Below are positions 53,451 through 61,779 of a stretch of DNA of 64,000 bases, piece by piece. Position 1 is the first letter of the stretch. Every line of letters begins with the position of its first letter. The position numbers were made by a program, and so were the translations under genes. The notes beneath the pieces were generated by a model that saw nothing but the letters and a program-made list of their open reading frames with translations, had not been told where the DNA came from and ran no database searches. Source of the stretch: Herbaspirillum sp. (GTDB lineage: Bacteria > Pseudomonadota > Gammaproteobacteria > Burkholderiales > Burkholderiaceae_D); the NCBI RefSeq assembly GCF_017744395.1, contig NZ_JAGIBI010000001.1:868001-932000 (forward strand). Direction: 5' to 3'.

Positions 53451-53485
53451 TGACGTGCGGAGGATAGGCAATATTCTCCGCACGT
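53451..53485 (+). other. Strong hairpin between fliC and flaG without U tract
   Basis: GACGTGCGGAG (53451-53461) pairs with CTCCGCACGTC (53475-53485). The stem continues inward by one G-T and ATA/TAT to 15 bp, closing a GGCAA loop. It lies 20 bases after the fliC stop. Without a T run it more likely protects the fliC mRNA 3' end or thins out read-through than terminates fully. Confidence 0.7.
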
Positions 53486-53508
53486 CCATTTAGGAAGGGA
53501 GTAACACC

Positions 53509-53868
53509 ATGTCGATTGCCCCACTCAATATTACGGCCGCTGGCGATTCCGGTGCTGCATACGTGCTGCCGCAGGCTGCCTCAAAACCAGACCCAGTGGT
53601 GTCGACCGTTGCACCTGCTGCAACCCCGGAAGCGCGCCGCGCGACAGAAAGCGAAGTAGATCAGGCCGTCGGCAAGCTCAATGATTTCGCCGCCGCCAAT
53701 GCCTCTGCCCTGAATTTTTCCAAGGACCAGGACACCGGCAAGACCATCATCAAGGTTGTCGATACGGCAACGGACACCGTAATTCGCCAGATTCCCAGCG
53801 AAGAAGCGATCTCGATTGCGAAATCGATCGACAAGATGCAAGGCCTGCTGATCAACCACAAGGTTTGA
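53509..53868 (+). CDS. flaG: FlaG protein
   Basis: 119 residues. The N-terminal half is low-complexity. The C-terminal half holds the FlaG domain: VDQAVGKLNDFAAANASALNFSKDQDTGKTIIKVVDTATDTVIRQIPSEEAISIAKSIDKMQGLLIN. FlaG affects filament length in pseudomonads and Campylobacter. It lies between fliC and fliD as usual; the ATG is at 53509 with GGAG upstream. Confidence 0.93.
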   Translation: MSIAPLNITAAGDSGAAYVLPQAASKPDPVVSTVAPAATPEARRATESEVDQAVGKLNDFAAANASALNFSKDQDTGKTIIKVVDTATDTVIRQIPSEEAISIAKSIDKMQGLLINHKV

Positions 53869-54086
53869 GTCCGGTACGAACTGCAGTGGCACGCAAGGCA
53901 TCACTGGTCAATAAAGCCACGTTGGCGTGATAATTTCGTACACATCAGTTCATAACGGATTCATGTATTTACCCGCACAGCGTCAATACTGCACCGACGC
54001 CGTACTTGAGAGCCAGTGATCGTCCTCTTGACTGCGTCGTAGCCCGCGCGATGCCGTGCACAACGCCCAAGATTCAGGAGTGAACA

Positions 54087-56159
54087 ATGGCGACTTCCAC
54101 CGGCACCATTTCCACCTCGGCAGGCCCTCTCGACGTTTCCACGCTGGTCAGCCAGTTGATTGCCGCCGAAAGCCAATCGCAACTGACGCCGCTGACCACC
54201 CAGGCCAGCAGCTACAACACCCTCATTTCCGCCTACGGCAACCTCAAGGGCGCGTTGTCGACTTACCAAAACGCCATCAAGGCCCTGACCTCGGCCAGTT
54301 TCAGCGCGCAGAAAAGCTCGGTCAGCAATGCGGGCACCGGCGCCAACCTCACCACCGATCCGTTCACCGCAGACATCAACTCCGACGCCTCGACCAAGGC
54401 TCTCGCCCAACGGATCCAGTCGGCTGGCTTTGCCAGCGGGACGACCTTCAACGCCGGCGATACGATCGCAATCAAGATCGGCGCCAACTCGCCGACTTTC
54501 GTCACGCTTCAGGCCAATGCCACCCTGGCCGGCGTGCGCGACGCCATCAACGCCGCCAAGACCGGTGCGACCGCCTCCATCGTCACCGACGGCAGCGGCG
54601 ACCACCTGATACTGGAGTCCAATACCGCCGGTACCGCCAACACGCTCAAGGTCACCGCCAACAACAGCCTGTCCAGCCTGGCTTACGACCCCTCAAGCTC
54701 GACGCCCAGCACAGTGACCCAGATTCAAGCCCCTCGCGATGCCACCCAAGCCGCTTCGGGTACCTATAACGTCGCCATTTCCCAACTGGCGCAGACCCAG
54801 AAAGTCAGTTCAGCCAGCATCGCTCCGAGCAGCACCTTCAGCAGCGGCATTCTGGCGATCAAAACCGGCACCGGTTCGACCACCATCATCCAGCCGACCA
54901 CCAATAGCCTGGCCGGCGTGCGCGATGCCATTAATGCCAGCAGTGCCGGCGTGAATGCGACCATCGTCAGCGACGGCACCAACAATCACCTAGTCATCAC
55001 CACCAAGGACAGCGGCGCAACCAATACGTTGCGCATCACCGGCACCGGCGACTACTCGGTATTCTCATTCGACCCCAGCGGCACCGTCATCTCGCCCAAT
55101 GTCGCCACCGGCCAGACCTATGCGTCCGGCGCCCTGAGCCTGAAGGTCGGCGACAACACCGTCGCCATTACCCCGACCGACCTCAACAGCAGCGGCGCGA
55201 TCGATCTCAACGACGTCATGACGTCGATCAACAACGCCAATGCCGGCGTCACCGCCAGCATCACCAATGACGGCACCAACGATCATCTGGTGCTCACTCC
55301 CACCGGCGCCAACGCCACCAGCGCCGTTTCGCTGACCGGAAGCGGCGACTATGCCGGCCTGACCAGCAGCGGCATGGGACAATTGCTCAAGGCGCAAGAC
55401 GCCAAGCTGTCGATCGACGGCGTCACCGTCACCAGCCCCAGCAACAAGGTCGAAAACGTGATTTCCGGGGTAACACTGAACCTGGCCAAAGTCACCACTT
55501 CGGCGGACAGCTTCAACCTGAACATCAACAACGACACCAGCGGCGTCACCTCGGCCGCCAACAGCTTCGTTTCGGCCTACAATACCCTGGCCAAGGCGAT
55601 CGCCGGCATGACCCAGCAAACCCCGTCGACCACACTGGGAAAAGCGACGACATCCTCTCCGCTGGCCAGCGAATCGTCGGTGCAAAACATCATGAGCCAG
55701 TTGCGCAGCACGCTGTTCTCTTCGGTCGACGGCGGCAACGGCATCAGCACCCTGTCCGACATCGGCATTTCCTTCCAAAAGGACGGTACGCTGGCGCTTA
55801 ACGCCACCAAGCTATCGACGGCGACCACCAACAATTTTGCCGGGATTGCCAACCTTTTCAACGCTACCGATCCGGACCCCACCAACACCACCTCGTCCAA
55901 AAATGGTATCGTCACCAAGTTGCAAGGTCTCTTGACCGGCATCCTGGGCGACAACGGCATCATCGCCAGCAAGACCAATGGCCTGCAGGCCAGCCTGAAA
56001 ATCAACCAGGATCGCCAGACAGCGGTGCAGACCCGCCTGTCGAACCTGAAGGATGCCTATACCAACCAGTTCAACCAGCTCAACATTACCCTGGCCAGCA
56101 TGTCGGCGACGCAAAGCTACCTGACCCAGCAACTGGCGAACCTGCCCAAGGTTGGCTGA
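54087..56159 (+). CDS. fliD: Flagellar hook-associated protein 2 (filament cap), enlarged
   Basis: 690 residues, against about 470 in enterobacteria. FliD caps the filament and inserts flagellin subunits. The N-terminal FliD domain starts PLDVSTLVSQLIAAESQSQLTPLTTQASSYNTLISAYGNLKGAL. The C-terminal one holds SDIGISFQKDGTLALNATKL and ends QFNQLNITLASMSATQSYLTQQLANLPKVG. The extra length comes from three flagellin-hook IN repeats near residues 128-190, 255-320 and 360-415, each with a LAGVRDAINAA-like core. The first two repeats are nearly identical at the DNA level, 384 bases apart. AGGAG precedes ATG 54087. It is 218 bases after flaG, so it may have its own promoter. Confidence 0.95.
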   Translation: MATSTGTISTSAGPLDVSTLVSQLIAAESQSQLTPLTTQASSYNTLISAYGNLKGALSTYQNAIKALTSASFSAQKSSVSNAGTGANLTTDPFTADINSDASTKALAQRIQSAGFASGTTFNAGDTIAIKIGANSPTFVTLQANATLAGVRDAINAAKTGATASIVTDGSGDHLILESNTAGTANTLKVTANNSLSSLAYDPSSSTPSTVTQIQAPRDATQAASGTYNVAISQLAQTQKVSSASIAPSSTFSSGILAIKTGTGSTTIIQPTTNSLAGVRDAINASSAGVNATIVSDGTNNHLVITTKDSGATNTLRITGTGDYSVFSFDPSGTVISPNVATGQTYASGALSLKVGDNTVAITPTDLNSSGAIDLNDVMTSINNANAGVTASITNDGTNDHLVLTPTGANATSAVSLTGSGDYAGLTSSGMGQLLKAQDAKLSIDGVTVTSPSNKVENVISGVTLNLAKVTTSADSFNLNINNDTSGVTSAANSFVSAYNTLAKAIAGMTQQTPSTTLGKATTSSPLASESSVQNIMSQLRSTLFSSVDGGNGISTLSDIGISFQKDGTLALNATKLSTATTNNFAGIANLFNATDPDPTNTTSSKNGIVTKLQGLLTGILGDNGIIASKTNGLQASLKINQDRQTAVQTRLSNLKDAYTNQFNQLNITLASMSATQSYLTQQLANLPKVG
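54525..54938 (+). repeat. Internal direct repeat in fliD (IN-motif duplication)
   Basis: The 30 bases at 54525-54554 recur at 54909-54938 with 27 identical; all three differences are silent C/T changes. The interval is 384 bases, exactly 128 codons, showing duplication of the IN module within the gene. Confidence 0.8.
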
Positions 56160-56182
56160 CACAGCGAACAGAGGAGAACGTC

Positions 56183-56650
56183 ATGTTCGGAAGCATGAAA
56201 CGCGGGGCCAATGCCTACGCCAATATCGGCATGGAAACCGGCGTAGTCGCCGCCAGCCCGCACAAACTCATCAGCATGCTGTTCGATGGCGCGCTGGTGG
56301 CTATTGCGATGGCCAAGAAGTACATGGCCGAAGGCGATATCAAGAACAAGGGCGAGTCCATCACCAAAGCCATCCTGATCATCGACAACGGCCTGCGCGC
56401 CAGCCTGAACAAGAATGTCGGCGGCGACCTGGTGCTGAACCTGGACGCGCTGTACGAATACATGAGCCGCCGCCTGTTCGAAGCCAATACCAGCAACAAC
56501 CAGGCCATCCTGAGCGAAGTCCACACGCTGCTTGACGAGATCCGCTCAGCCTGGGAACAGATTGGACCGGAAGCGGCCGGCAATGCCGCACCGCAGATGC
56601 CGGCGGCTTATGACGCCGGCGCTTCCCACAACAGCTTTGCGAAAGCCTGA
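56183..56650 (+). CDS. fliS: Flagellar export chaperone FliS
   Basis: 155 residues. FliS binds the C terminus of unfolded flagellin and prevents early polymerisation. The signature is ANAYANIGMETGVVAASPHKLISMLFDGALVAIAMAKKYMAEGD, followed by SITKAILIIDNGLRASLNKNVGGDLVLNLDALYEYMSRRL. A 30-residue C-terminal tail rich in A, P and G is extra. GAGGAG precedes ATG 56183, 23 bases after fliD. Confidence 0.96.
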   Translation: MFGSMKRGANAYANIGMETGVVAASPHKLISMLFDGALVAIAMAKKYMAEGDIKNKGESITKAILIIDNGLRASLNKNVGGDLVLNLDALYEYMSRRLFEANTSNNQAILSEVHTLLDEIRSAWEQIGPEAAGNAAPQMPAAYDAGASHNSFAKA

Positions 56651-56654
56651 ACCT

Positions 56655-56984
56655 ATGAACGGTGACCATGTCATCGCCATCTATGAGTCGATCGCCGGAT
56701 TGACCGACGAGATGCTGGCCGCCGCGCGCGCCAGCGACTGGGAATTGCTGGCCTCGCTCGAGACCCGGTGCGGCAAGCACATTGCCACCCTCAAGGACTT
56801 CGAAGACACCGTCACCCTTTCCGAGCAGCACCGCAACCGCAAGATCGACATCATCCGCAAGATCCTGGAGGATGACCGCGATATCCGCAACCTGACGGAG
56901 CCGGGCCTGCGCCGCTTGTCGGCGCTGATTCAAAGCAACCAGACCGAACAAAAACTGATCAACACCTACGGCATAGGTAGCTGA
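56655..56984 (+). CDS. fliT: Flagellar protein FliT
   Basis: 109 residues from ATG 56655, four bases after the fliS stop; the frame is open farther upstream in fliS but the ATG after the stop is natural. It is all helical (VIAIYESIAGLTDEMLAAARASDWELLASLETRCGKHIATL). FliT is the export chaperone of FliD and, in enterobacteria, an FlhDC antagonist. Sequence identity across the family is low, so the position after fliS is a main argument. Confidence 0.88.
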   Translation: MNGDHVIAIYESIAGLTDEMLAAARASDWELLASLETRCGKHIATLKDFEDTVTLSEQHRNRKIDIIRKILEDDRDIRNLTEPGLRRLSALIQSNQTEQKLINTYGIGS

Positions 56985-56986
56985 CC

Positions 56987-58162
56987 ATGCTGCCGCGGGC
57001 CGACATCGCCAGCGCCGTCCAGCCTGTCCAGCCCGTCGAGGCTGCGACCGCCATCATTGCGGTCGCGGATACCAAGCAGGAAGCCTTCAGCCGCCTGGCG
57101 CAAATCGCCATCGGGCAGCAGATGCCGGGGCGCATCCTTTCCAATTTCAATGACGGCACCTACCTGGTGCGCATCGCCAACACGGCCGCGCGCATGGTGC
57201 TGCCCGTCAATGCGCGCACAGGCGATTCGCTGATCCTGACGCTGGTCTCCAAGGATCCGCGCCCCACCTTCGCTATCAAGGAAGACAGCTTCCATGCCGA
57301 CGAAGAGAGCGCGGCCGTCACGCTCAGCACCGCCGGGCGCGCCATGCAGAAAGACCTGCAATCGCTGCAAGCGGTCACCCGCGACGGGGCCGGCCAGGTC
57401 GCCGAAAACGAGGAAATCCCGCTCAATGCAGATGCCAAGGGCGGCCGCCAGGCGCAATCCAATGCCCCGGCCAGCAGCACGACCACCCTCAGCAGCGCCG
57501 GCAAACTGATCGACAGCCTGCTCCAGGCATCGCAGCAAGGCAGCGTCGCCAACCATGTGTCGTCTCCCGCCCCTCTGGTAGCGCAAGCCGGGGCGCCTCC
57601 GGGCCAGGTCGCAACGGCGCTGCACGACGCCATCGCCTACAGCGGCGTATTCTACGAATCCCATGTTTCGGCCTGGGCCGAAGGCCGGCGGCCGGCGGAA
57701 GAACTGCTCAAGGAGCCCCAGTCCCAAGTCGCCCTCCAGAACGCCGGCGACGTCAAGCTGCTTAGCCAGAACGACCCCGCCCAAAGCCAACTGGGCCAGA
57801 TCATCAACCAGCAGCTCAACGCCCTGGAACAGCAGCGCGTCGTCTGGCATGGCGAAGTCTGGCCGGGACAGCACATGGAATGGGAAATCAACCAGGAACA
57901 TCAGGGCGACAATGCCCAGCAGCAAGACGGGAAAGCGGAAACGCCCAGCTGGCACAGCATGGTGCGCTTCAATTTCGCGCACCTGGGCGGCGTGTCCGCA
58001 TCGATCCGCCTGATCGGCGAGCAGATCCACGTGCAGGTCAAGACCGACAACGCGCAGACGGCCGCCGCCCTGCGCAGCAACAGCGCCATGTTCGCCGACG
58101 CGATGTCGGCCGCCGGCACCTCCCTGGACTCCCTGGTCGTCAAGCAAGATGGAGAAGCCTAA
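56987..58162 (+). CDS. FliK-like flagellar hook-length control protein (second-type)
   Basis: 391 residues. The N-terminal part includes RILSNFNDGTYLVRIANTAARMVLPVNARTGDSLILTLVSKDPRPTFAI. The middle is rich in Q, S and A. The C-terminal part (about residues 285-385) reads WPGQHMEWEINQEHQ...SWHSMVRFNFAHLGGVSASIRLIGEQIHVQVKTDNAQTAAALRSNSAMFADAMSAAG, the pattern of the FliK C-terminal domain, which switches export specificity through FlhB. It stands right after fliT and overlaps by 14 bases with a gene for an FlhB C-terminal-domain protein. A classical fliK normally follows fliJ, beyond the window, so this may be an additional member. Confidence 0.8.
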   Translation: MLPRADIASAVQPVQPVEAATAIIAVADTKQEAFSRLAQIAIGQQMPGRILSNFNDGTYLVRIANTAARMVLPVNARTGDSLILTLVSKDPRPTFAIKEDSFHADEESAAVTLSTAGRAMQKDLQSLQAVTRDGAGQVAENEEIPLNADAKGGRQAQSNAPASSTTTLSSAGKLIDSLLQASQQGSVANHVSSPAPLVAQAGAPPGQVATALHDAIAYSGVFYESHVSAWAEGRRPAEELLKEPQSQVALQNAGDVKLLSQNDPAQSQLGQIINQQLNALEQQRVVWHGEVWPGQHMEWEINQEHQGDNAQQQDGKAETPSWHSMVRFNFAHLGGVSASIRLIGEQIHVQVKTDNAQTAAALRSNSAMFADAMSAAGTSLDSLVVKQDGEA

Positions 58163-58493
58163 TATCCCCCTGCAAAATGCGGTCGCGCTCGCCTATAACG
58201 CCAGCAAGGCCGCTCCCACCGTCGTCGCCAAGGGCAGCGGGCTGGTGGCCGAGGCGATCATCGCCCGCGCCCGCGAGAGCGGCGTCTATGTCCACGAATC
58301 CAAAGAACTGGTTTCGCTGCTGATGCAGGTCGAGCTGGACCAGCAAATTCCTCCGGCGTTATATCGCACCGTCGCCGAACTGCTGGCGTGGTTATATCGT
58401 CTTGAAAATATGCAATTAAATGGGTCAGTGATGTATGATACGGGGTTGATTTATACCGAAAATACCCCAGGGGAAGGCGATCCCATTCGCTGA
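58149..58493 (+). CDS. FlhB C-terminal-domain protein (FlhX-like)
   Basis: 114 residues with no membrane helix. It matches only the cytoplasmic switch domain of FlhB: NAVALAYNASKAAPTVVAKGSGLVAEAIIARARESGVYVHESKELVSLLMQVELDQQIPPALYRTVAELLAWLYRLE. The autocleavage motif NPTH is missing; the protein starts (MEKPNIPLQNAVALAY) where the processed fragment would, so it resembles ready-cleaved FlhB-CC. Such paralogues can partly replace FlhB-C in some bacteria. Overlap of 14 bases with the FliK-like gene suggests the two act together. The gene's end is more AT-rich than its neighbours. Confidence 0.87.
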   Translation: MEKPNIPLQNAVALAYNASKAAPTVVAKGSGLVAEAIIARARESGVYVHESKELVSLLMQVELDQQIPPALYRTVAELLAWLYRLENMQLNGSVMYDTGLIYTENTPGEGDPIR

Positions 58494-58516
58494 ATCCAGA
58501 CGTACAAGACGCACAG

Positions 58517-59272
58517 ATGGCCAACAACGACGAGATCGATGACGACAGCCCATACCGGGTTCACTCACGGAGGGAGATCGTTTCCCTTCTCAACAGCATG
58601 CTGGAAAAAAACCAGCTATTGAGCCTGCTGATCAAAGGCGGGTCGGAGTCCATCATCACATCGATACTCGAGATCGATGAAGATGCCGATGCCTTGATCA
58701 TCGACGCCGCCCCCAGCGCATCGCTCAATGAAAGTATCGTTTCCAGCAACCGCATCGGGTTCGAAGCGCTCTACAACAGCATCCGCATCACCTTCACCGT
58801 CGACAAGGCTTCCCGCGTCGAATACCAGAACCGGCCGGCGCTGAAAATCGGCATCCCGACCAGCCTGGTGCGCCTGCAGCGCCGCGAATATTTCCGCATC
58901 GCAACCCCGATCGCAAAACCGCTGCGCTGCACCTTCCGCGTCACCCAGCCGGACGGCAACTTCACCACCGTCGTCACCCTGCTCAACAACATCAGCGCGG
59001 GCGGCGTGGGCATCACTGATGAGAAAAAGATCCTGCCGACCGCCATCGGCGCGACCTATGAAGACTGCCAGCTGGAACTGGCCGACAACACACTGGTTTC
59101 GGTCAAGCTGCAAATCCGCGACTGCAAGGAGTTCAAGCTGACCACCGGCAAGACGGTCAACCGTTTCGGCTGCGAATTCGTCAGCCTCTCGCGCGCGGTC
59201 GAAGCCGCAATCCAACGCTTCATCACCAAGCTGGAACGCGAACAGAACGCCAAGGCATCCGGCATGATATGA
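58517..59272 (+). CDS. ycgR: YcgR-type flagellar brake protein (c-di-GMP receptor)
   Basis: 251 residues. The N-terminal YcgR domain (about 10-115) is followed by a PilZ domain with both c-di-GMP motifs intact: RxxxR in LQRREYFRIATP (about residues 117-125) and the NxSxxG motif in LLNNISAGGVGI. When c-di-GMP is bound, YcgR presses on the flagellar rotor and slows it. Its place next to the rotor genes fits this. It comes 23 bases after the FlhB-C gene, with no evident ribosome site. A bidirectional terminator follows. Confidence 0.93.
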   Translation: MANNDEIDDDSPYRVHSRREIVSLLNSMLEKNQLLSLLIKGGSESIITSILEIDEDADALIIDAAPSASLNESIVSSNRIGFEALYNSIRITFTVDKASRVEYQNRPALKIGIPTSLVRLQRREYFRIATPIAKPLRCTFRVTQPDGNFTTVVTLLNNISAGGVGITDEKKILPTAIGATYEDCQLELADNTLVSVKLQIRDCKEFKLTTGKTVNRFGCEFVSLSRAVEAAIQRFITKLEREQNAKASGMI

Positions 59273-59296
59273 AGATTGGCACAAATGCCGCCCAAT

Positions 59297-59325
59297 AAAA
59301 AAAACCCGCATCTGCGGGTTTTTTT
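59297..59325. terminator. Bidirectional terminator between ycgR and fliE
   Basis: CCCGCA (59305-59310) pairs with TGCGGG (59313-59318) with A and T runs of seven to eight on either side, serving both converging genes. Confidence 0.88.
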
Positions 59326-59387
59326 ATTGCAGTTACAGCAACAAACTTGTTTGACGGAAAAGCCGGACGCCAATAGAAACAAATCCT

Positions 59388-59744
59388 TCACACCTGCATC
59401 GTCATGATATCGCGGTAAGCCGACACCAGCTTGTTACGCACCTGGATGCTGGTCTGGAACGAAATGCTGGCCTTCTGCGAGGCGATCATGACATCGGACA
59501 GGTTGACATTATCGTCGCCCAGCGCGAATGCCTGGGACATCTTGGCAGCCTGCTGCTGCGAATCGTTGACCTGGTCGATCGCGCCCTTGAGCACCTCGGA
59601 AAAATCCACGCGCGGCGCGGCTTTTTCGGCCTTGACGACGGATTCCACCGGCGCCACGGCGCCCTGCGCCCGGGCCGCGGCCGCCTTCAGTTGGGCCACC
59701 ATCGCCTCAATCCTGCTGGTATCAATTACACTATCGACTGCCAT
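59388..59744 (-). CDS. fliE: Flagellar hook-basal body complex protein FliE
   Basis: 118 residues from ATG 59744, with GAGGTGG upstream; an in-frame start 42 bases further gives no family similarity. FliE links the MS ring to the rod. The C-terminal domain is diagnostic: [75 protein letters not shown]. It is divergent from fliF rather than upstream of it on the same strand, as in some Burkholderiales. Confidence 0.96.
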   Translation of the reverse strand: MAVDSVIDTSRIEAMVAQLKAAAARAQGAVAPVESVVKAEKAAPRVDFSEVLKGAIDQVNDSQQQAAKMSQAFALGDDNVNLSDVMIASQKASISFQTSIQVRNKLVSAYRDIMTMQV

Positions 59745-60000
59745 ATCCCACCTCGCGGTTTCAATCTTTACCTTTGCTTCGGGCACCCTGCCCGCAATGC
59801 GGCTTTCTATACCAGCACCTTAACATCATTGCATTTACAACTCGCAACAATAAGCGGGGAATTTGCCATTCTGTTCGGGCGATCAAATTCCGGCGCGCAA
59901 CGGACAATCCAGACTAAGCAAAAATCCTATTCAAGGACACATAAGCAGTGAACAAAGTCATTATCAACCCGGCAACCAAGGGAACGCCAGAGGGGAAATC

Positions 60001-61779
60001 ATGGCGGTAGCAGCCGATGGTACGATGACCAACGACGCAAACACCCCGGCAGACGAACACGGCGCCGCAGGCAGCGCCCTGCCCGACCAGCCTGCCGCCG
60101 GCACGGGCGGCGTGCTGGGCTATGCGCGCTCGCAGCAAGGCAAGCGGGTATTGCTGATCGTCGCCGCGGCCGCCACCGTCGCCCTGATGATCGGCATCTG
60201 GATGTGGAGCCAGAAAGTCGAATACCGGGTCCTGTTCTCCAACTTCAATGACCGCGACGGCGGTGCCATCGTGGCCTCGCTGCAGCAGATGAATGTGCCC
60301 TACAAATATTCAGAAGGCGGCACGGCCATCCTCGTCCCCGAAAACATGGTGCATGACGCGCGCCTGAAACTGGCGTCGCAAGGCCTGCCCAAGGGCGGCA
60401 ACGTCGGCTTCGAGCTGATGGAAAACCAGAAGCTCGGCATCTCCCAATTCCTCGAACAGGTCAACTTCCAGCGCGCCCTCGAGGGCGAGCTGGCGCGTTC
60501 GGTGCAGTCGCTGTCGTCGGTGCAGACCGCCCGCGTCCACCTGGCGCTGCCCAAGGCGTCGGTCTTCGTGCGCGACCAGCAAAAGCCGACCGCCTCGATC
60601 GTCCTGAGCCTGTATCCCGGCCGTTTCCTGGACGAGCAGCAAGTCAGCGCCATCGTCCACCTGGTGGCCAGCAGCGTGCCGGAACTCTCGCCCAAGGCCG
60701 TCACCATCGTCGACCAGAACGGCAACCTGCTCTCCGACACCAGCAAGAAAGCGCAAAACAACACCCTGGACCCGACCCAGCTGAAATACGTCCAGGATCT
60801 GCAGCAAGATATCGTCAAGCGCGTCGAATCGATCATCTCCCCCATCGTCGGCAACGGCAACGTGCGTGCCGAAGCGACCGCGGACGTCGATTTCTCGCGC
60901 AGCGAACAGGCTTCCGAAGCCTACAAGCCCAACCAGACGCAAGACACGGCGGCGGTGCGCAGCAAGCAAAGCAGCGAAGCCAACAACTCTTCCACCGGCA
61001 CCTCCGGCGTCCCGGGCGCGCTGACCAACCAGCCCCCGGCCCCGGCCACCGCCCAGATCGTCAATCCGGCCGCCGGCCAGGCCGGCGCCGCCACGCCCAA
61101 CGGCGCGGCCCCCGCTCCGGCCGCCACCGGCAATTCGCGCAAGGACGAGACGGTCAACTACGAAGTCGACAAGACAGTCCGCTATACCCAGCAGCCCATG
61201 GGCGGCATACGCCGCCTGACTGTGGCCGTCGTGGTCAACTACCGGCGCGCCGTGGACAATACCGGCAAGATCGTCATGCGCCCGCTGACCGAAGCCGAGC
61301 GCAACCAGATCAGCGACCTGGTCAAGGAGGCGATGGGCTACAACAAGGATCGAGGCGACTCGCTCAACGTGGTCAACACCCAGTTCAACGCCAACCTGGA
61401 ACAGGAAACCCCGCTGTGGAAACAGCCGGACATGATCAACCTGGCCAAGGAAATCGGCAAGTACGTCCTGCTGGGCGCCGTGCTGCTGTACCTCTACTTC
61501 GGCGTGCTGCGCCCGATCATCTGGAAGCTGTCGGGCCGCGAGGAACGCGAACGCCTGGCCAAGGAAAAGGCCGAGGCGGAAGCCGCCGCGGCGGCAGCGG
61601 CGGCTGCCGCCAGCTTCGATCCGGACGATCCGGACGCCATCGTCAGCCTCTCGGGCGAAGAAGCCGAAATCGATGAGCGCGCCCAGTACAAGGCCAACCT
61701 CGAAACCGCCAAGCAGTGGGCCAAGAATGATCCCAAACTGGTGGCAAGCATCATTAAGGGCTGGGTGAACAATGAGTAA
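60001..61779 (+). CDS. fliF: Flagellar MS-ring protein FliF
   Basis: 592 residues from ATG 60001 with AGAGGGGAA upstream. FliF forms the ring in the inner membrane on which the flagellum is built. An N-terminal helix (VLLIVAAAATVALMIGIWMW) is followed by the YscJ/FliF domain with VLFSNFNDRDGGAIVASLQQMNVPYKYSEGGTAILVP and SQFLEQVNFQRALEGELARSVQSL. Next come a middle linker rich in A, P and S (about 315-380) and a second helix (YVLLGAVLLYLYFGVLRPII). The acidic C-terminal tail that binds FliG follows. The end overlaps fliG by eight bases. Confidence 0.97.
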   Translation: MAVAADGTMTNDANTPADEHGAAGSALPDQPAAGTGGVLGYARSQQGKRVLLIVAAAATVALMIGIWMWSQKVEYRVLFSNFNDRDGGAIVASLQQMNVPYKYSEGGTAILVPENMVHDARLKLASQGLPKGGNVGFELMENQKLGISQFLEQVNFQRALEGELARSVQSLSSVQTARVHLALPKASVFVRDQQKPTASIVLSLYPGRFLDEQQVSAIVHLVASSVPELSPKAVTIVDQNGNLLSDTSKKAQNNTLDPTQLKYVQDLQQDIVKRVESIISPIVGNGNVRAEATADVDFSRSEQASEAYKPNQTQDTAAVRSKQSSEANNSSTGTSGVPGALTNQPPAPATAQIVNPAAGQAGAATPNGAAPAPAATGNSRKDETVNYEVDKTVRYTQQPMGGIRRLTVAVVVNYRRAVDNTGKIVMRPLTEAERNQISDLVKEAMGYNKDRGDSLNVVNTQFNANLEQETPLWKQPDMINLAKEIGKYVLLGAVLLYLYFGVLRPIIWKLSGREERERLAKEKAEAEAAAAAAAAAASFDPDDPDAIVSLSGEEAEIDERAQYKANLETAKQWAKNDPKLVASIIKGWVNNE

